From: Verminephrobacter eiseniae EF01-2
GTDB taxonomy: Bacteria > Pseudomonadota > Gammaproteobacteria > Burkholderiales > Burkholderiaceae_C
Assembly: GCF_000015565.1 (NCBI RefSeq)
Contig: NC_008786.1
Location: 2,604,001-2,668,000 of the forward strand
Direction: 5' to 3'
Length of the DNA: 64,000 bases
The translations under genes and the position numbers were made by a program. The notes under the pieces are model-generated. The model ran no database searches. It had not been told where the DNA came from and saw only the letters and a list, made by a program, of their open reading frames with translations. Position 1 is the first letter of the stretch. Each line of letters starts with the position of its first letter. Shown piece after piece: positions 30,664-42,556 of the stretch.

Positions 30664-32199
30664 TCAGCGCTGTGCGCGGCCGACGAGCACGCCGCGCAAA
30701 AACGCCACCAGCTCCGGCGCCGCACCCAGCCGGTCGGCCAGCGACACGGCCTGCGCCACATCACGCGCGGCGCCCAGATTGTCTTGCCAGGACAGGGCAT
30801 GGGCGCGGCGCTGGCGTTCGGGCAGCAGCGGTGCCAGCGCCTGGCTGCCGTAGCGCAGGCGCTTGGCCAGAATGCGCGCCCGGTGCTGCGCGTCGAGGCT
30901 GCCGTCGGCGGCTTGGTCCAGCGCGGCGTCGAGGCGCTCGGCCAGGCGCCGGATGCGGCGGCGCAACCAGCGCCGGGTCGGCTTGGGCGGCCATGCTGCG
31001 GGCGCATCAGGCGGGGGCGACGCAGCGTCGATGCCGGCAAGCCATTGCACCCAGGCCAGCAGCAACTGCCCCACGGCCGGGTTCTGCAATGCCTGGTGCA
31101 GCGCTTGCTGCGCATCGGCGGCGGCTTGCTCCAGCACCCGTTGCAAGTCCTGCCAGGCGCGCTGCCGCTCAGGGGCATCGGCGGCGAAGGCCCGCGCCAG
31201 CGGTGGCAGCGTGTGCCTGCGCGCCACATCCAGGTCGCGCAGCGCGCCCAGCGCGTCGAGCATTGGTTTCAGCGCTGCCCAGCAGGGCAGGGCCGGTGCC
31301 GGCAGACCCGGCCGCAGCAGACGGTACAGGCTGTGAAAGCGCCGCCAGCCGACCCGCGCCTGGTGCACGAATTCAGGCTCCTGCGCGGCCAATTCGGGCC
31401 TCTGCTGCAGCGCATGCAGATTGGCGCTCAATTGCAGGAACATCTCGCCCAAGGTCCGGCGGGCGATGGCCGGCAAACACAGCGCGGGCGACAGCGCCAC
31501 GGGCCGTGCCGGCACGGCCTGCGGGCGACCCGGCCCCTGTCCCGCCGAGCGCAGTGCAAAGCCGCGCTCGGCCTTGCTGGCCGCCAGCGGCAGCAGCGGC
31601 ACGCTGCGGGCAATGCGCCGGGCCAGCACGAACAGCGCCTCGGCGGGGCCTTCGAGGAGTTCGAGTTCCAGCTCGGCAATCGGCGCCCGGCATTCCCCCG
31701 CCGTGATGCTGCCGATGTCCAGTGCCACGGCCACCCGGCTGCCTCCGGGCAGGCGCACGCTCCAGCAGCGGCGCTCGAAGTCAGTGACGAAGCAGGGTTG
31801 CAGCGCCGCAGCCAGAACGCCGTCGGGGTCCAGCGCCGGCCAGGGGGAATGGGCCAATCGCCCCAGTTCCAGCGCCGGGCCGGCCACCGGCATCTCCCAC
31901 TCGCCGCGCTGGCTCAACGCCGAGTCGCCGCCGCCGTCGGTCTTGAGTGTCTGCAACCATTGCGCCTGGCCCGCTGCGCCCACCCGGCGCAGGCGCAACG
32001 CGGCCCGCTGCTGCCACAGCGCCTGCGCCGGGCTGTCGTAGTAGATGCTGTAGACCGCCTGCTGCGTCAGCTTGCGCCGCGCCAGCGCCGGGACTGCGGC
32101 GATCCGCGCCGCCAGGGCCGCAGGGTCGGCTGCCAGCGACGCGGGCAGCGCCAGCTTGAGCTCGACTTCGACGGCCGTGGCGTCAGCGGGGCGGGCCAT
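30664..32199 (-). CDS. CYTH and CHAD domain protein (probable inorganic triphosphatase)
   Basis: A 511-residue two-domain protein. The N-terminal CYTH tunnel-fold domain (about 1-205) starts with the EVELK (ExExK) metal/phosphate motif at residues 11-15 and continues with charged strands (YYDSPAQALW, LRLRRVG, ELELELLEGP). The C-terminal CHAD domain (about 225-511) is helical with conserved histidines and basic residues (FVHQARVGWRRFHSLYRLLR, RILAKRLRYGSQAL) that bind polyphosphate. E. coli YgiF, with the same architecture, hydrolyses tripolyphosphate. A role in polyphosphate metabolism is likely but inferred. Confidence 0.9.
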   Translation of the reverse strand: MARPADATAVEVELKLALPASLAADPAALAARIAAVPALARRKLTQQAVYSIYYDSPAQALWQQRAALRLRRVGAAGQAQWLQTLKTDGGGDSALSQRGEWEMPVAGPALELGRLAHSPWPALDPDGVLAAALQPCFVTDFERRCWSVRLPGGSRVAVALDIGSITAGECRAPIAELELELLEGPAEALFVLARRIARSVPLLPLAASKAERGFALRSAGQGPGRPQAVPARPVALSPALCLPAIARRTLGEMFLQLSANLHALQQRPELAAQEPEFVHQARVGWRRFHSLYRLLRPGLPAPALPCWAALKPMLDALGALRDLDVARRHTLPPLARAFAADAPERQRAWQDLQRVLEQAAADAQQALHQALQNPAVGQLLLAWVQWLAGIDAASPPPDAPAAWPPKPTRRWLRRRIRRLAERLDAALDQAADGSLDAQHRARILAKRLRYGSQALAPLLPERQRRAHALSWQDNLGAARDVAQAVSLADRLGAAPELVAFLRGVLVGRAQR

Positions 32200-32253
32200 G
32201 CTCAGGGCCTCGGCGCGGCGCGGTGCAGGGGCGCGAAAGGCATCGCCCTGGCC

Positions 32254-32754
32254 TCACTCTTCCAGCAAGGAGCGCAGCATCCACGCCGTTTGCTCATGCA
32301 CCGTCAGGCGCTGGGTCAGCAGGTCGGCCGTGGGCTGGTCATTGGCTTTGTCGGCCAGCGGGAACAGGTTGCGGGCGGTGCGGGCCACGGTTTCATGGCC
32401 CTGGACCAGCAGGCGCACCATGTCCAGCGCCTTGGGCGGCTTGGCCGGCGCATCGGGCACCGTGGCCAGTTGGCCGAATTCGGCGTATGAACCCGGGGCC
32501 ACATGGCCCAGTGCGCGGATGCGCTCGGCGATCGGGTCGACCGCGTTCCATAGTTCGGTGTACTGCAGCATGAACATGGCGTGCAGTTGGTTGAACATCG
32601 GCCCGGTCACGTTCCAGTGGAAGTTGTGGGTGCTCAGGTACAGCGTGTACGTGTCGGCCAGCAGGCGCGACAAGCCCTGTGCGATCGCAGCGCGGTCTTT
32701 CTCGCCGATGCCGATGTCAATGTCGATGCCGGTGGTCTTGGATGCCTTGGCCAT
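32254..32754 (-). CDS. dps: Dps-family DNA-protecting ferritin-like protein
   Basis: A 166-residue Dps. The ferroxidase ligands lie in [14 protein letters not shown] and the next helix [17 protein letters not shown]. The N-terminus has a few lysines (MAKASK). It would form dodecamers that oxidise and store iron and protect DNA from peroxide. OxyR, the usual peroxide regulator of dps, is encoded next upstream on the same strand (about 117 bp away), which fits. Confidence 0.93.
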   Translation of the reverse strand: MAKASKTTGIDIDIGIGEKDRAAIAQGLSRLLADTYTLYLSTHNFHWNVTGPMFNQLHAMFMLQYTELWNAVDPIAERIRALGHVAPGSYAEFGQLATVPDAPAKPPKALDMVRLLVQGHETVARTARNLFPLADKANDQPTADLLTQRLTVHEQTAWMLRSLLEE

Positions 32755-32871
32755 GGGGAAGCTCCTTTGGTTGGAAAAGCAGTGGTCGACTGCCGCACCA
32801 GTATCGCTGCATGTTTGCAGCGCCGACGGTCACTTTAGCGCAAGCCCCGGATGCCGATGGCCGGGATCGGT

Positions 32872-33840
32872 TCAAGCCAGCCGCGTCACCCCGGGCAGTT
32901 CGCAGGCCAGGATGGCTTGGTGCAAGGCGGTCGTGGCTGCATGGCGCGTGAAACTGCGGCGCCAGGTCAGCACTACCCGGCGCATCGGCGGCGGGCCTGC
33001 GTCCCCCTCGTTGATGGGCAGATAGCGGATATGGGTCTCGTCGCTCTTGCGCCGGCGCCGCTGCGTGGTCAGCAACGCATCGCGCGGCACCGACAGGCGT
33101 GGCACCAGCGTCACGCCCATGCCTGCGGCCACCATGTGCTTGATCGTCTCCAGCGACGAGCCTTCGAACGACTTGCGTATGCCTTCGGCGTCGCTGGCAA
33201 AGCGCGCGAACTCGGGGCAGACCGCCAGCACATGGTCGCGAAAGCAATGGCCTGTGCCCAGCAGCAGCATGGTCTCGTTCTTCAGCTCGGCCACCGTTAC
33301 CGACTTCTTGCTCGCCAGCGCATGCGTGCTCGGCACGGCCGCCATGAAAGGCTCGTCATACAGCGGCGCGATCGCCAGGCCGGTATCCGGGAAGGACTCG
33401 GCCAGGATGGCGCAATCGATCTCGCCGGTGCGCAGCATCTCCAGCAGCCGGACGGTGAAGTTCTCTTGCAGCATCAGCGGCATCTGCGGGGTGTGCGCGA
33501 TCGAGTGGCGCACCAGTTCGGGCAGCAGGTAAGGGCCGATGGTGTAGATCACCCCCAGCGTCAGCGGCCCGGCCAGCGGGTCTTTGCCGCGCTTGGCGAT
33601 TTCCTTGATGGCTGCGGCCTGCTCCAGCACGCTTTGCGCCTGGCGCACGATCAGTGCGCCCAGCGGCGTGACCGTGACCTCGCTCGCGCTGCGCTCGAAC
33701 AGTTTCAGGTCGAGCTCTTCCTCCAGTTTCTTGATCGCCACCGACAGCGTGGGTTGCGACACATGGCAGGCATCGGCGGCATGGCCGAAGTGTTTCTCCC
33801 GGGCCACGGCAACGATGTATTTGAGTTCGGTAAGGGTCAT
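32872..33840 (-). CDS. oxyR: Hydrogen peroxide sensor OxyR (LysR family)
   Basis: A 322-residue LysR regulator, starting MTLTELKYIVAVAREKHFGH. The winged-helix domain has HVSQPTLSVAIKKLEEEL. The redox cysteines fall at residues 199 and 208 in GTGHCFRDHVLAVCPEF, the same numbering as E. coli OxyR, so it should form the activating disulfide under peroxide. dps downstream is a likely target. A TAGAAT hexamer on the minus strand at 33986-33981 may be its -10. Confidence 0.95.
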   Translation of the reverse strand: MTLTELKYIVAVAREKHFGHAADACHVSQPTLSVAIKKLEEELDLKLFERSASEVTVTPLGALIVRQAQSVLEQAAAIKEIAKRGKDPLAGPLTLGVIYTIGPYLLPELVRHSIAHTPQMPLMLQENFTVRLLEMLRTGEIDCAILAESFPDTGLAIAPLYDEPFMAAVPSTHALASKKSVTVAELKNETMLLLGTGHCFRDHVLAVCPEFARFASDAEGIRKSFEGSSLETIKHMVAAGMGVTLVPRLSVPRDALLTTQRRRRKSDETHIRYLPINEGDAGPPPMRRVVLTWRRSFTRHAATTALHQAILACELPGVTRLA

Positions 33841-34076
33841 GGCCAGCCGCCTTGCTGCGCTGTGCGCGCTTTGACGGCAAAGGCGCGCGGCGCGGCCATC
33901 GGCACCCTGTCCAGGCGGATGCCGTGGCCGCCGGACTCGCCGTGCAGACTGATTGGAATGGGCTGCGCGTCCATCCGGCGATTCTAGGCAATTGGGCTTC
34001 AGGAAGATATTTTCATTGACCCTGCCAGGCATCGGGAACGCCATGCCTGGCCCCAAGCAAGCCCCCGGGCATCGAG

Positions 34077-36230
<2,154 letters not shown>

Positions 36231-36379
36231 TGGAGAACGAACGCTCGGATCGGTCAGATGGATCGATGGGCCAGGGACGATGCAAAGTCGGGGCAGGGCA
36301 AAAAGGCTACCATGCCGCGCCTTGCGCATTCTTTCCCGCATTCCTTTCCTGGCACGGGCCTGTCCGGCCCTGATGCACG

Positions 36380-37534
36380 ATGACCGACCTGCCCCGCAGC
36401 GGCGCCGCGCGCGCCCACACCCTGAGCGATTTCGACTTCACGCTGCCGCCCGAACTGATCGCCCAGCACCCCGCCCCCGAGCGCAGCGCCGCACGCCTGC
36501 TCGATGGCCGCACGGCGCCGCCCGTGGACCGCATTTTCCGCGAACTGCCCGGGCTGCTGCGCGCCGGGGACCTGCTGGTCTCGAACGACACGCGCGTGCT
36601 CAACGCGCGCCTGTTTGGCGCCAAGGCCAGCGGCGGCAAACTGGAACTGCTGATCGAGCGCGTGCTGCCCGCTGCGGCTGGCAGCGCGGGCAACGAGGTC
36701 GCGGCCCACATGAAGGTCGGCAAAAAGCCGCAGCCCGGCAGCACGGTGCAGATCGCCGGGGGGCGCCAGGCCGGCGGTTTCGACGCCACCCTGCTCGGCC
36801 GCTGGCCCACGGCAGACGGGCCGCTGTATCGCTTTGCGCTGCACGGCCCGGCCAACGAATCACCCTGGGAACTGATGCAGCGCCACGGCCACCTGCCGCT
36901 GCCGCCCTACATCGTGCGCCGGCAAAACACGGGCCACGACCCCCACGGGGCCGAGGACAGCCAGCGCTACCAGACCCTGTTCGCCCGCCACCCCGGCGCC
37001 GTGGCCGCCCCCACGGCCGCACTGCACTTCGACCAGTCCGTGCTGAGCGCGCTGGCGGCGCGCGGCATCGAGCACGCCAGCATCACGCTGCATGTGGGCG
37101 CAGGCACCTTCTTGCCCGTCAAGACCGAGAACCTGGAGCAGCACCGGATGCACAGCGAGTGGTACCGACTGCCCCCGTCGACGCTGACCGCGCTGGAGCG
37201 CTGCCGCCAGCGCGGCGCGCGCGTGGTGGCCGTGGGCACGACCACGGTGCGCACCCTGGAGTCCTGGGCACGCTCGGGCCTGGCCACCGGCGAGACCAGC
37301 ATCTTCATCACGCCGGGCTTTCCGTTCCAGGTGGTGGACCTGCTGATCACCAACTTCCACCTGCCCAAAAGCACGCTGATGATGCTGGTCAGCGCGTTTG
37401 CCGGACACGCCCATGTGATGGCGCTGTACCGCCACGCGATGGCGCAGCGATACCGCTTTTTCAGCTACGGCGACGCCATGCTGCTCGCGCGCCAGCACGA
37501 CGGGCCAAACCGTCCGGCACTGGATGCGATATGA
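36380..37534 (+). CDS. queA: S-adenosylmethionine:tRNA ribosyltransferase-isomerase
   Basis: A 384-residue enzyme that transfers the ribosyl part of AdoMet to preQ1 in tRNA to make epoxyqueuosine. Diagnostic blocks are [44 protein letters not shown]-type (here [15 protein letters not shown]), MHSEWYRLP and [20 protein letters not shown]. Length is somewhat above average (usual ~350). No tgt follows in the window. Confidence 0.96.
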   Translation: MTDLPRSGAARAHTLSDFDFTLPPELIAQHPAPERSAARLLDGRTAPPVDRIFRELPGLLRAGDLLVSNDTRVLNARLFGAKASGGKLELLIERVLPAAAGSAGNEVAAHMKVGKKPQPGSTVQIAGGRQAGGFDATLLGRWPTADGPLYRFALHGPANESPWELMQRHGHLPLPPYIVRRQNTGHDPHGAEDSQRYQTLFARHPGAVAAPTAALHFDQSVLSALAARGIEHASITLHVGAGTFLPVKTENLEQHRMHSEWYRLPPSTLTALERCRQRGARVVAVGTTTVRTLESWARSGLATGETSIFITPGFPFQVVDLLITNFHLPKSTLMMLVSAFAGHAHVMALYRHAMAQRYRFFSYGDAMLLARQHDGPNRPALDAI

Positions 37535-37812
37535 AATGGATGGCTGCGAGCGAAGGTAAAACATGGGCCATGGCCGATATTTGATGATCTCGACCGAGGC
37601 CGGGCAGGCGGCCGGACCGGCGTCGCCCCGTAAACCGCCGGCGCCGCAGGCCGCCGGGGAGGCAGCGCATTTTTTGGCCATTGGGCAGCGCGCAAGCAAA
37701 GCGGGGCCAGGCACGACGGTTCGGGTAAAACGCCATCGATCGGCCATCGATCGGCCCTCCATCGGCTTACGATACAGTCGATCGTTCCCAGCAACCTTGC
37801 AAAGCCCCTGCC

Positions 37813-38787
37813 ATGAAGCGTCGAATCATCCCCGCCACCGCACTCGGCCTGGCCCTGTCCATCGCCTCGGCCTGGTCCCAGACCAAATGGGATTTGGCGG
37901 CTGCCTACCCGGCGACCAACTTCCACAGCGAGAACATGGCGCAGTTGGCCAGCGATGTCGACAAGGCCACGGGCGGCAAACTCAAGATCACCGTGCATGC
38001 CAACGCAACGCTGTTCAAGGCCCCGGAAATCAAGCGCGCCGTGCAAGGCGGCCAGGTGCAGATGGGCGAGATCCTGCTGGCCAACTTCCAGAACGAATGG
38101 CCGCTGTTTGGCGTCGATAGCCTGCCTTTCCTGGCCAGCGACTACGAGGCCGCGAAAAAACTCCACGCCGCGCAAAAGCCCTTCCTGGAAAAGAAACTGG
38201 CCGAGCAAGGCATGCTGCTGCTGTATGCCGTGGCTTGGCCTCCCCAGGGCATAGGCACGAAAAAGCCCCTGGCCAGCGCAGCGGATCTGAAAGGCATCAA
38301 GTGGCGCACCTACAGCCCCGCCACGGCGCGGCTGGCGCAGTTGCTGGGCGCGCAGCCGGTCACCGTGCAGGCCGCAGAACTGTCCCAGGCGCTGGCCACG
38401 GGGGTTGTCGAAGCGACCGTGACCTCGGGCTCCACGGGCGTGGACAGCAAGCTGTACGAGCACCTCAAGTACTACCACGACACGCAGGCCTGGCTGCCCA
38501 AGAATGCCGTACTGGTGAACAAACAGGCTTTTGACGCGCTCGACTCGACGCTGCAGCAGGCCCTGCTCAAAGCCGGCGCCGACGCCCAAGCGCGCGGCTG
38601 GGCCGGCAGCATCGAGGTCAACACCGACAGTGTGGCCAAACTCAAGGCCCATGGCATGGAGATAGTGGCACCGCCGCCGGCAGCGCTGATGGCCGACCTG
38701 ACCCGGGCGGGCCAGACCATGCTCAAGGAATGGCTGGACAAGGCCGGCCCCGAGGGCAAGGCATTGATCGAGGCTTACCGCCGGTAG
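37813..38787 (+). CDS. TRAP transporter periplasmic binding protein (DctP family)
   Basis: A 324-residue extracytoplasmic receptor with signal peptide MKRRIIPATALGLALSIASA. DctP features are FHSENMAQLASDV, KITVHANATLFKAPEIKRAV and the core GIKWRTYSPATARLAQLLGA, whose arginine usually binds a substrate carboxylate. It is the first gene of a receptor-small-large TRAP operon and would take up an organic acid, identity unknown. The 278 bp upstream hold its promoter and a tandem CCATCGATCGG repeat near 37731-37752. Confidence 0.92.
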   Translation: MKRRIIPATALGLALSIASAWSQTKWDLAAAYPATNFHSENMAQLASDVDKATGGKLKITVHANATLFKAPEIKRAVQGGQVQMGEILLANFQNEWPLFGVDSLPFLASDYEAAKKLHAAQKPFLEKKLAEQGMLLLYAVAWPPQGIGTKKPLASAADLKGIKWRTYSPATARLAQLLGAQPVTVQAAELSQALATGVVEATVTSGSTGVDSKLYEHLKYYHDTQAWLPKNAVLVNKQAFDALDSTLQQALLKAGADAQARGWAGSIEVNTDSVAKLKAHGMEIVAPPPAALMADLTRAGQTMLKEWLDKAGPEGKALIEAYRR

Positions 38788-38798
38788 GCCAGCGTACC

Positions 38799-39308
38799 GT
38801 GCGCCGTCTGCTCAATGGTCTGTACGACGGCGCCGCCGCGCTGGCGGCGCTTTTCATGGTGTGCCTGCTGGGCATGGTGCTGCTGTCCATCATCAGCCGC
38901 CAGTTGCAATTCCATGTGCCGGGCACCGACGCCTATGCCGGCTACCTGATGGCCGCAACCGGCTTTCTGGCGCTGGCGCACACGCTCAAGCGCGGCGAGC
39001 ATATCCGCGTCACGCTGCTGCTCCACGCGCTGCCGGGGCGCATGCAAAGGGCATTCGAGCTCTGGGCGCTGGCCATTGCCACGCTGCTGGCGTTGCTGTT
39101 CGCGCTGTACAGTTGCAAACTGGCTTGGCAATCGCATGTGTTCGCCGACATCTCCACCGGCAACGATGCCACGCCGCTGTGGATTCCCCATATGTCGATG
39201 GCCCTGGGCAGCGTGATTTTGGCCATCGCGTTTCTTGACGAATTGGTGCTGGAAGTGATGGGCAAGCGCGCGCCGGCGCATCGCGATGCCGCACTGCACA
39301 GCGAATGA
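38799..39308 (+). CDS. TRAP transporter small permease (DctQ family)
   Basis: A 169-residue four-helix membrane subunit. I chose GTG 38799 (VRRLLNGLYDGAAALAALFM), 11 bp after the dctP-like stop; the longer frame upstream overlaps that gene. Helices: about 11-31, 45-63, 82-105 and 128-148. FHVPGTDAYAGYLMA between helices 1 and 2 and LKRGEHIRV are typical of the family. Confidence 0.88.
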   Translation: MRRLLNGLYDGAAALAALFMVCLLGMVLLSIISRQLQFHVPGTDAYAGYLMAATGFLALAHTLKRGEHIRVTLLLHALPGRMQRAFELWALAIATLLALLFALYSCKLAWQSHVFADISTGNDATPLWIPHMSMALGSVILAIAFLDELVLEVMGKRAPAHRDAALHSE

Positions 39309-39354
39309 GCCGGCCACGGCCAGCAACGACTCGACCTTGCGTGAGTGACCTTGC

Positions 39355-40659
39355 ATGAGTGACCTTGCCATCACCGGCCTGCTGATACTGTCGCTGTTCC
39401 TGATCCTGGGCAGCGGCGTATGGATAGGGCTGACCCTCTCGGGCGTGGCCTGGATCGGCATGCAACTGTTCTCGTCGCGCCCCGCAGGCGACGCCATGGC
39501 CGTGACGATCTGGGGCTCGGCATCGAGCTGGACCCTCACCGCCTTGCCCCTGTTCATCTGGATGGGTGAAATCCTGTTCCGCACCCGGCTGTCGCAAGAC
39601 ATGTTCAAGGGGCTTGCGCCCTGGGTGCAGGCGCTGCCGGGTCGGCTGCTGCACACCAACGTGGTCGGCTGCACCATCTTTGCCGCCGTATCGGGCTCGA
39701 GCGCCGCCACCTGCGCAACGATAGGCAAGATGACATTGCCCGAACTGGCCCGCCGCGGCTACCCGGAACACATGGTGGTCGGCACCCTGGCCGGGGCCAG
39801 CACGCTGGGCCTGCTGATTCCGCCGTCGATCACGATGATCGTCTACGGCGTGGCGGCCGAGGTCTCGATCTCGCAGTTGTTCATTGCCGGCGTGCTGCCC
39901 GGCATCTTGCTGGCCAGCCTGTTCTCGGGCTACATCATGCTCTGGTCGCTGCGGCATCCGCAGCAGGTGCCGGCGGCCGACATGCGCATGAGCTTCATGC
40001 AAAAGCTGTCCGCATCGCGCAGCCTGATCCCGGTGGTGCTGCTGATCACCAGCGTGCTCGGCTCCATCTACACCGGCCTGGTCACGGCCACCGAAGCGGC
40101 CGCCGTCGGGGTGGTGGGCGCGCTCGTGCTGTCGAGCGTGCAGGGCTCGATGAACTGGGGCACCTTCAAGCAATCGCTGATGGGCGCCACGCGCCTGTAC
40201 TGCATGATCGCGCTGATCATGGCGGGCGCGGCCTTCCTCACGCTGTCCATGGGCTACATCGGGCTGCCCCGCCACCTGGCGCAATGGATTGCGTCGCTGG
40301 GCATGAACCAGGCCCAACTCATTGCCGCGCTGGCGCTCTTTTTCATCGTGCTCGGCTGCTTTCTGGATGGCATCTCGATGGTGGTGCTGACCATGGGCGT
40401 GCTCATGCCCACGGTGCAAAGCGCAGGCATCGACCCGATCTGGTTCGGCATCTTTATCGTGCTGGTGGTGGAGATGGCGCAAATCACGCCGCCGATTGGT
40501 TTCAACCTGTTCGTGCTGCAAGGCATGACGGGTCGCGAACTGCCCTGGATCGCCCGGGTGGCCCTGCCGATGTTTCTGCTGATGTGCGTTGCCGTGGTGC
40601 TGATCTATCTGTTCCCCGGCATCGTGACCTGGCTGCCGCAGCAGATGTCGGCCCGCTGA
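39355..40659 (+). CDS. TRAP transporter large permease (DctM family)
   Basis: A 434-residue permease with about 12 helices, providing the transport path coupled to sodium or proton gradients. Signatures include FAAVSGSSAATCATIGKMTL, LIPPSITMIVYGVAAEVSI and ALFFIVLGCFLDGISMVVL, then ITPPIGFNLFVLQGM. Its start lies in a 14-bp tandem duplication (GTGAGTGACCTTGC then ATGAGTGACCTTGC). Confidence 0.94.
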   Translation: MSDLAITGLLILSLFLILGSGVWIGLTLSGVAWIGMQLFSSRPAGDAMAVTIWGSASSWTLTALPLFIWMGEILFRTRLSQDMFKGLAPWVQALPGRLLHTNVVGCTIFAAVSGSSAATCATIGKMTLPELARRGYPEHMVVGTLAGASTLGLLIPPSITMIVYGVAAEVSISQLFIAGVLPGILLASLFSGYIMLWSLRHPQQVPAADMRMSFMQKLSASRSLIPVVLLITSVLGSIYTGLVTATEAAAVGVVGALVLSSVQGSMNWGTFKQSLMGATRLYCMIALIMAGAAFLTLSMGYIGLPRHLAQWIASLGMNQAQLIAALALFFIVLGCFLDGISMVVLTMGVLMPTVQSAGIDPIWFGIFIVLVVEMAQITPPIGFNLFVLQGMTGRELPWIARVALPMFLLMCVAVVLIYLFPGIVTWLPQQMSAR

Positions 40660-40771
40660 GGCCCTTCATCGCCCTCACCCTTTTTCATCCGTGTCGTTTC
40701 TCCGACAGGCATCGGGCGGGCGCTGGCCCGGCGCGCGCGCTGGCGCTGACAAGCTCGGCGACAATCGGGCG

Positions 40772-41155
40772 ATGCCGAACGTTCTTGCCATCTGCCTCGG
40801 CGCCTGCCTGGGCGCATTGGCGCGTTGGCGCCTGGGCCTGTGGCTCAGCCCCGGCGGCCTGATCCCCTGGGGCACGTTGGCCGCGAACCTGATCGGCGGC
40901 TATCTGATCGGCGTCTGCGTCGCCGTCTTTCAGGCCATGCCCGAACTCGACCCCGTCTGGCGGCTGGCGCTGGTCACCGGATTTCTGGGCGCCCTGACCA
41001 CGTTCTCCAGTTTCTCGGCCGAAGTGGTCGAGCAGTTGCAGCAGCAGCGCTATCTGCTGGCACTGGGCAGCACGGCGCTGCACCTGTTCGGCTCTCTGGG
41101 CCTGACCCTGCTCGGCATTCGACATGCATCGTATTTGATAGCGGCAAACGCTTGA
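40772..41155 (+). CDS. crcB: Fluoride ion transporter CrcB (Fluc)
   Basis: A 127-residue four-helix fluoride channel, acting as an antiparallel dimer in the inner membrane. GACLGALARWRLGLWL and WGTLAANLIGGYLIG (with the key asparagine) are followed by TGFLGALTTFSSFSAE, the conserved phenylalanine box. ATG 40772 agrees with relatives. I looked for a crcB-type fluoride riboswitch in 40660-40771 and saw none. Confidence 0.93.
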   Translation: MPNVLAICLGACLGALARWRLGLWLSPGGLIPWGTLAANLIGGYLIGVCVAVFQAMPELDPVWRLALVTGFLGALTTFSSFSAEVVEQLQQQRYLLALGSTALHLFGSLGLTLLGIRHASYLIAANA

Positions 41156-41201
41156 TATAAAAGACCCGCAGAGCACCTCATCGACCACCAACAGCCATTT
41201 C

Positions 41202-42056
41202 ATGGAAGCCAACCCACCTTTGACCGAACGCCACCTGGCCGATGCCTGGGCCGCACTGCACCAGCGCGACGACCCCTTGCAGCCCGACGCCAACCGCATG
41301 GCATTTGCCGACCCCCAATTCATGTCCCGCCGCGAGACCCGGGGCATACGCTTTCAACTGGAAATGCTCAAGCCCGACCTGGGGCAGGCCGAGCAAGGCA
41401 TCGAAAGCACCGTGGTGGTGTACGGCAGCGCGCGCTTCGTCGCGCCCGAGCAAGCCGCAACCGAACTGGCGCAGGCCCTGTCCAGCGGCGACGACCGCCG
41501 CGTGCAACGCGCGCACCTGGCCGTGCGCAACGCCGGCTACTACGAGCATGCGCGCCAGTTCGCCCGGCTGGTGGCCGACTACAGCGAAAGCCGGTGCCCG
41601 GCCGAGCGCCTGTACATCTGCACCGGCGGCGGCCCCGGCATCATGGAAGCGGCCAACCGCGGAGCCCATGAGGCCGGCGCGCTGAACGTGGGCCTGAACA
41701 TCGCACTGCCCCACGAGCAAAGCGGCAACCGCTTCATCTCGCCATCGCTGAGCTTCAAGTTCCACTACTTTGCGCTGCGCAAAATGCACTTCATGATGCG
41801 GGCCAAGGCCCTGGTGGCCTTCCCCGGCGGCTTTGGCACGCTCGACGAACTATTCGAGGTGCTCACGCTGGTGCAGACGCAAAAAGCCAAGCCCGTTCCG
41901 ATCGTGCTGTTCGGCTCCGGCTACTGGAAGCGCCTGATCGACTTCGATGTGCTGGTCGAAGAAGGCACGATCTCGGCGCAGGATCTGGCGCTGTTCCACT
42001 ACGCCGATGAGCCAGGGCAAGCCTGGGATTTGATACGGGGCTTTTATCGGCTGTGA
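41202..42056 (+). CDS. LOG-family protein (TIGR00730 type)
   Basis: A 284-residue Rossmann-fold protein of the lonely-guy/lysine-decarboxylase-like family. The nucleotide-binding motif is CTGGGPGIMEAANRGAHEAG and the catalytic PGGFGTLDELFEVLTLVQTQ is intact. Related enzymes release cytokinins or split AMP into adenine and ribose 5-phosphate; the biological role here is uncertain. The N-terminal extension of about 60 residues is common in this subgroup. Confidence 0.88.
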   Translation: MEANPPLTERHLADAWAALHQRDDPLQPDANRMAFADPQFMSRRETRGIRFQLEMLKPDLGQAEQGIESTVVVYGSARFVAPEQAATELAQALSSGDDRRVQRAHLAVRNAGYYEHARQFARLVADYSESRCPAERLYICTGGGPGIMEAANRGAHEAGALNVGLNIALPHEQSGNRFISPSLSFKFHYFALRKMHFMMRAKALVAFPGGFGTLDELFEVLTLVQTQKAKPVPIVLFGSGYWKRLIDFDVLVEEGTISAQDLALFHYADEPGQAWDLIRGFYRL

Positions 42057-42078
42057 TGGCATTTCGATCATCGGCAGA

Positions 42079-42111
42079 AGCGGTCGCGCCGTTCAGATTG
42101 GCGCGACCGCT
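42079..42111. terminator. Strong hairpin after LOG-family gene
   Basis: A perfect 12-bp stem, AGCGGTCGCGCC / GGCGCGACCGCT, with a 9-nt loop, starting 22 bp after the stop. There is no U tract, so it may be a Rho-assisted or mRNA-stabilising hairpin rather than a classical terminator. Confidence 0.55.
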
Positions 42112-42274
42112 GCGCGCCACGAACATGGCGCAAACCATCGATCCCCTGAAAACCGCGTCCACCCCTGCCACCACCCGGCAAGCCAGGGCCGGTGCGGACC
42201 GGGGTGATGTGAGAGACTCGCCCGGGTGGATGCGCCCAACCGGCCCCAATCAGCCCCAACCGACCCGCGCCCAG

Positions 42275-42432
42275 TGTCGCGTCACCGATCAGATGTCGTA
42301 GGCTGCGCGCAGCCATCGGAGCGTAGCGCAAGGCGCATCGCGCAGCCAATACCGAGCGTATTGGCAAGCGATGCAACGCCGCGATGCGCTTCGATGGCCA
42401 GCGCAGACCGACAGATGATCGGTGACGCGACA
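42275..42432 (+). mobile_element. MITE-like palindromic element, copy 3 (upstream of recO)
   Basis: 158 bp with perfect 17-bp terminal inverted repeats TGTCGCGTCACCGATCA. CCAG stands on both sides (42271-42274 and 42433-42436), a perfect 4-bp duplication. Same orientation and nearly the same sequence as copy 1. Open in frames on both strands. It lies 124 bp upstream of the recO start. Confidence 0.93.
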
Positions 42433-42556
42433 CCAGGCTCTATCCACACAAGGTCACAGAATGCGAACTGCGGTTTTCAGGATGATTTTTCCCCCTGCCG
42501 CGGGCTTTTTGGCGCGCGCGTTGGATCGTCCGGTTTGGGCACAGGCTTGACGTGGT

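Larger units (their letters stand above)
42057..42556. other. Intergenic region with hairpin and MITE copy 3
   Basis: 500 bp without a gene between the LOG gene and recO. It holds a strong hairpin (42079-42111), a short spacer and the 158-bp element at 42275-42432, then about 120 bp in which the recO promoter should lie. In related genomes rnc and era usually precede recO; they are not here. Confidence 0.6.

Noticed and set aside
40660..40771. Possible fluoride riboswitch before crcB
   Set aside because: No conserved riboswitch core could be found in this short GC-rich leader.
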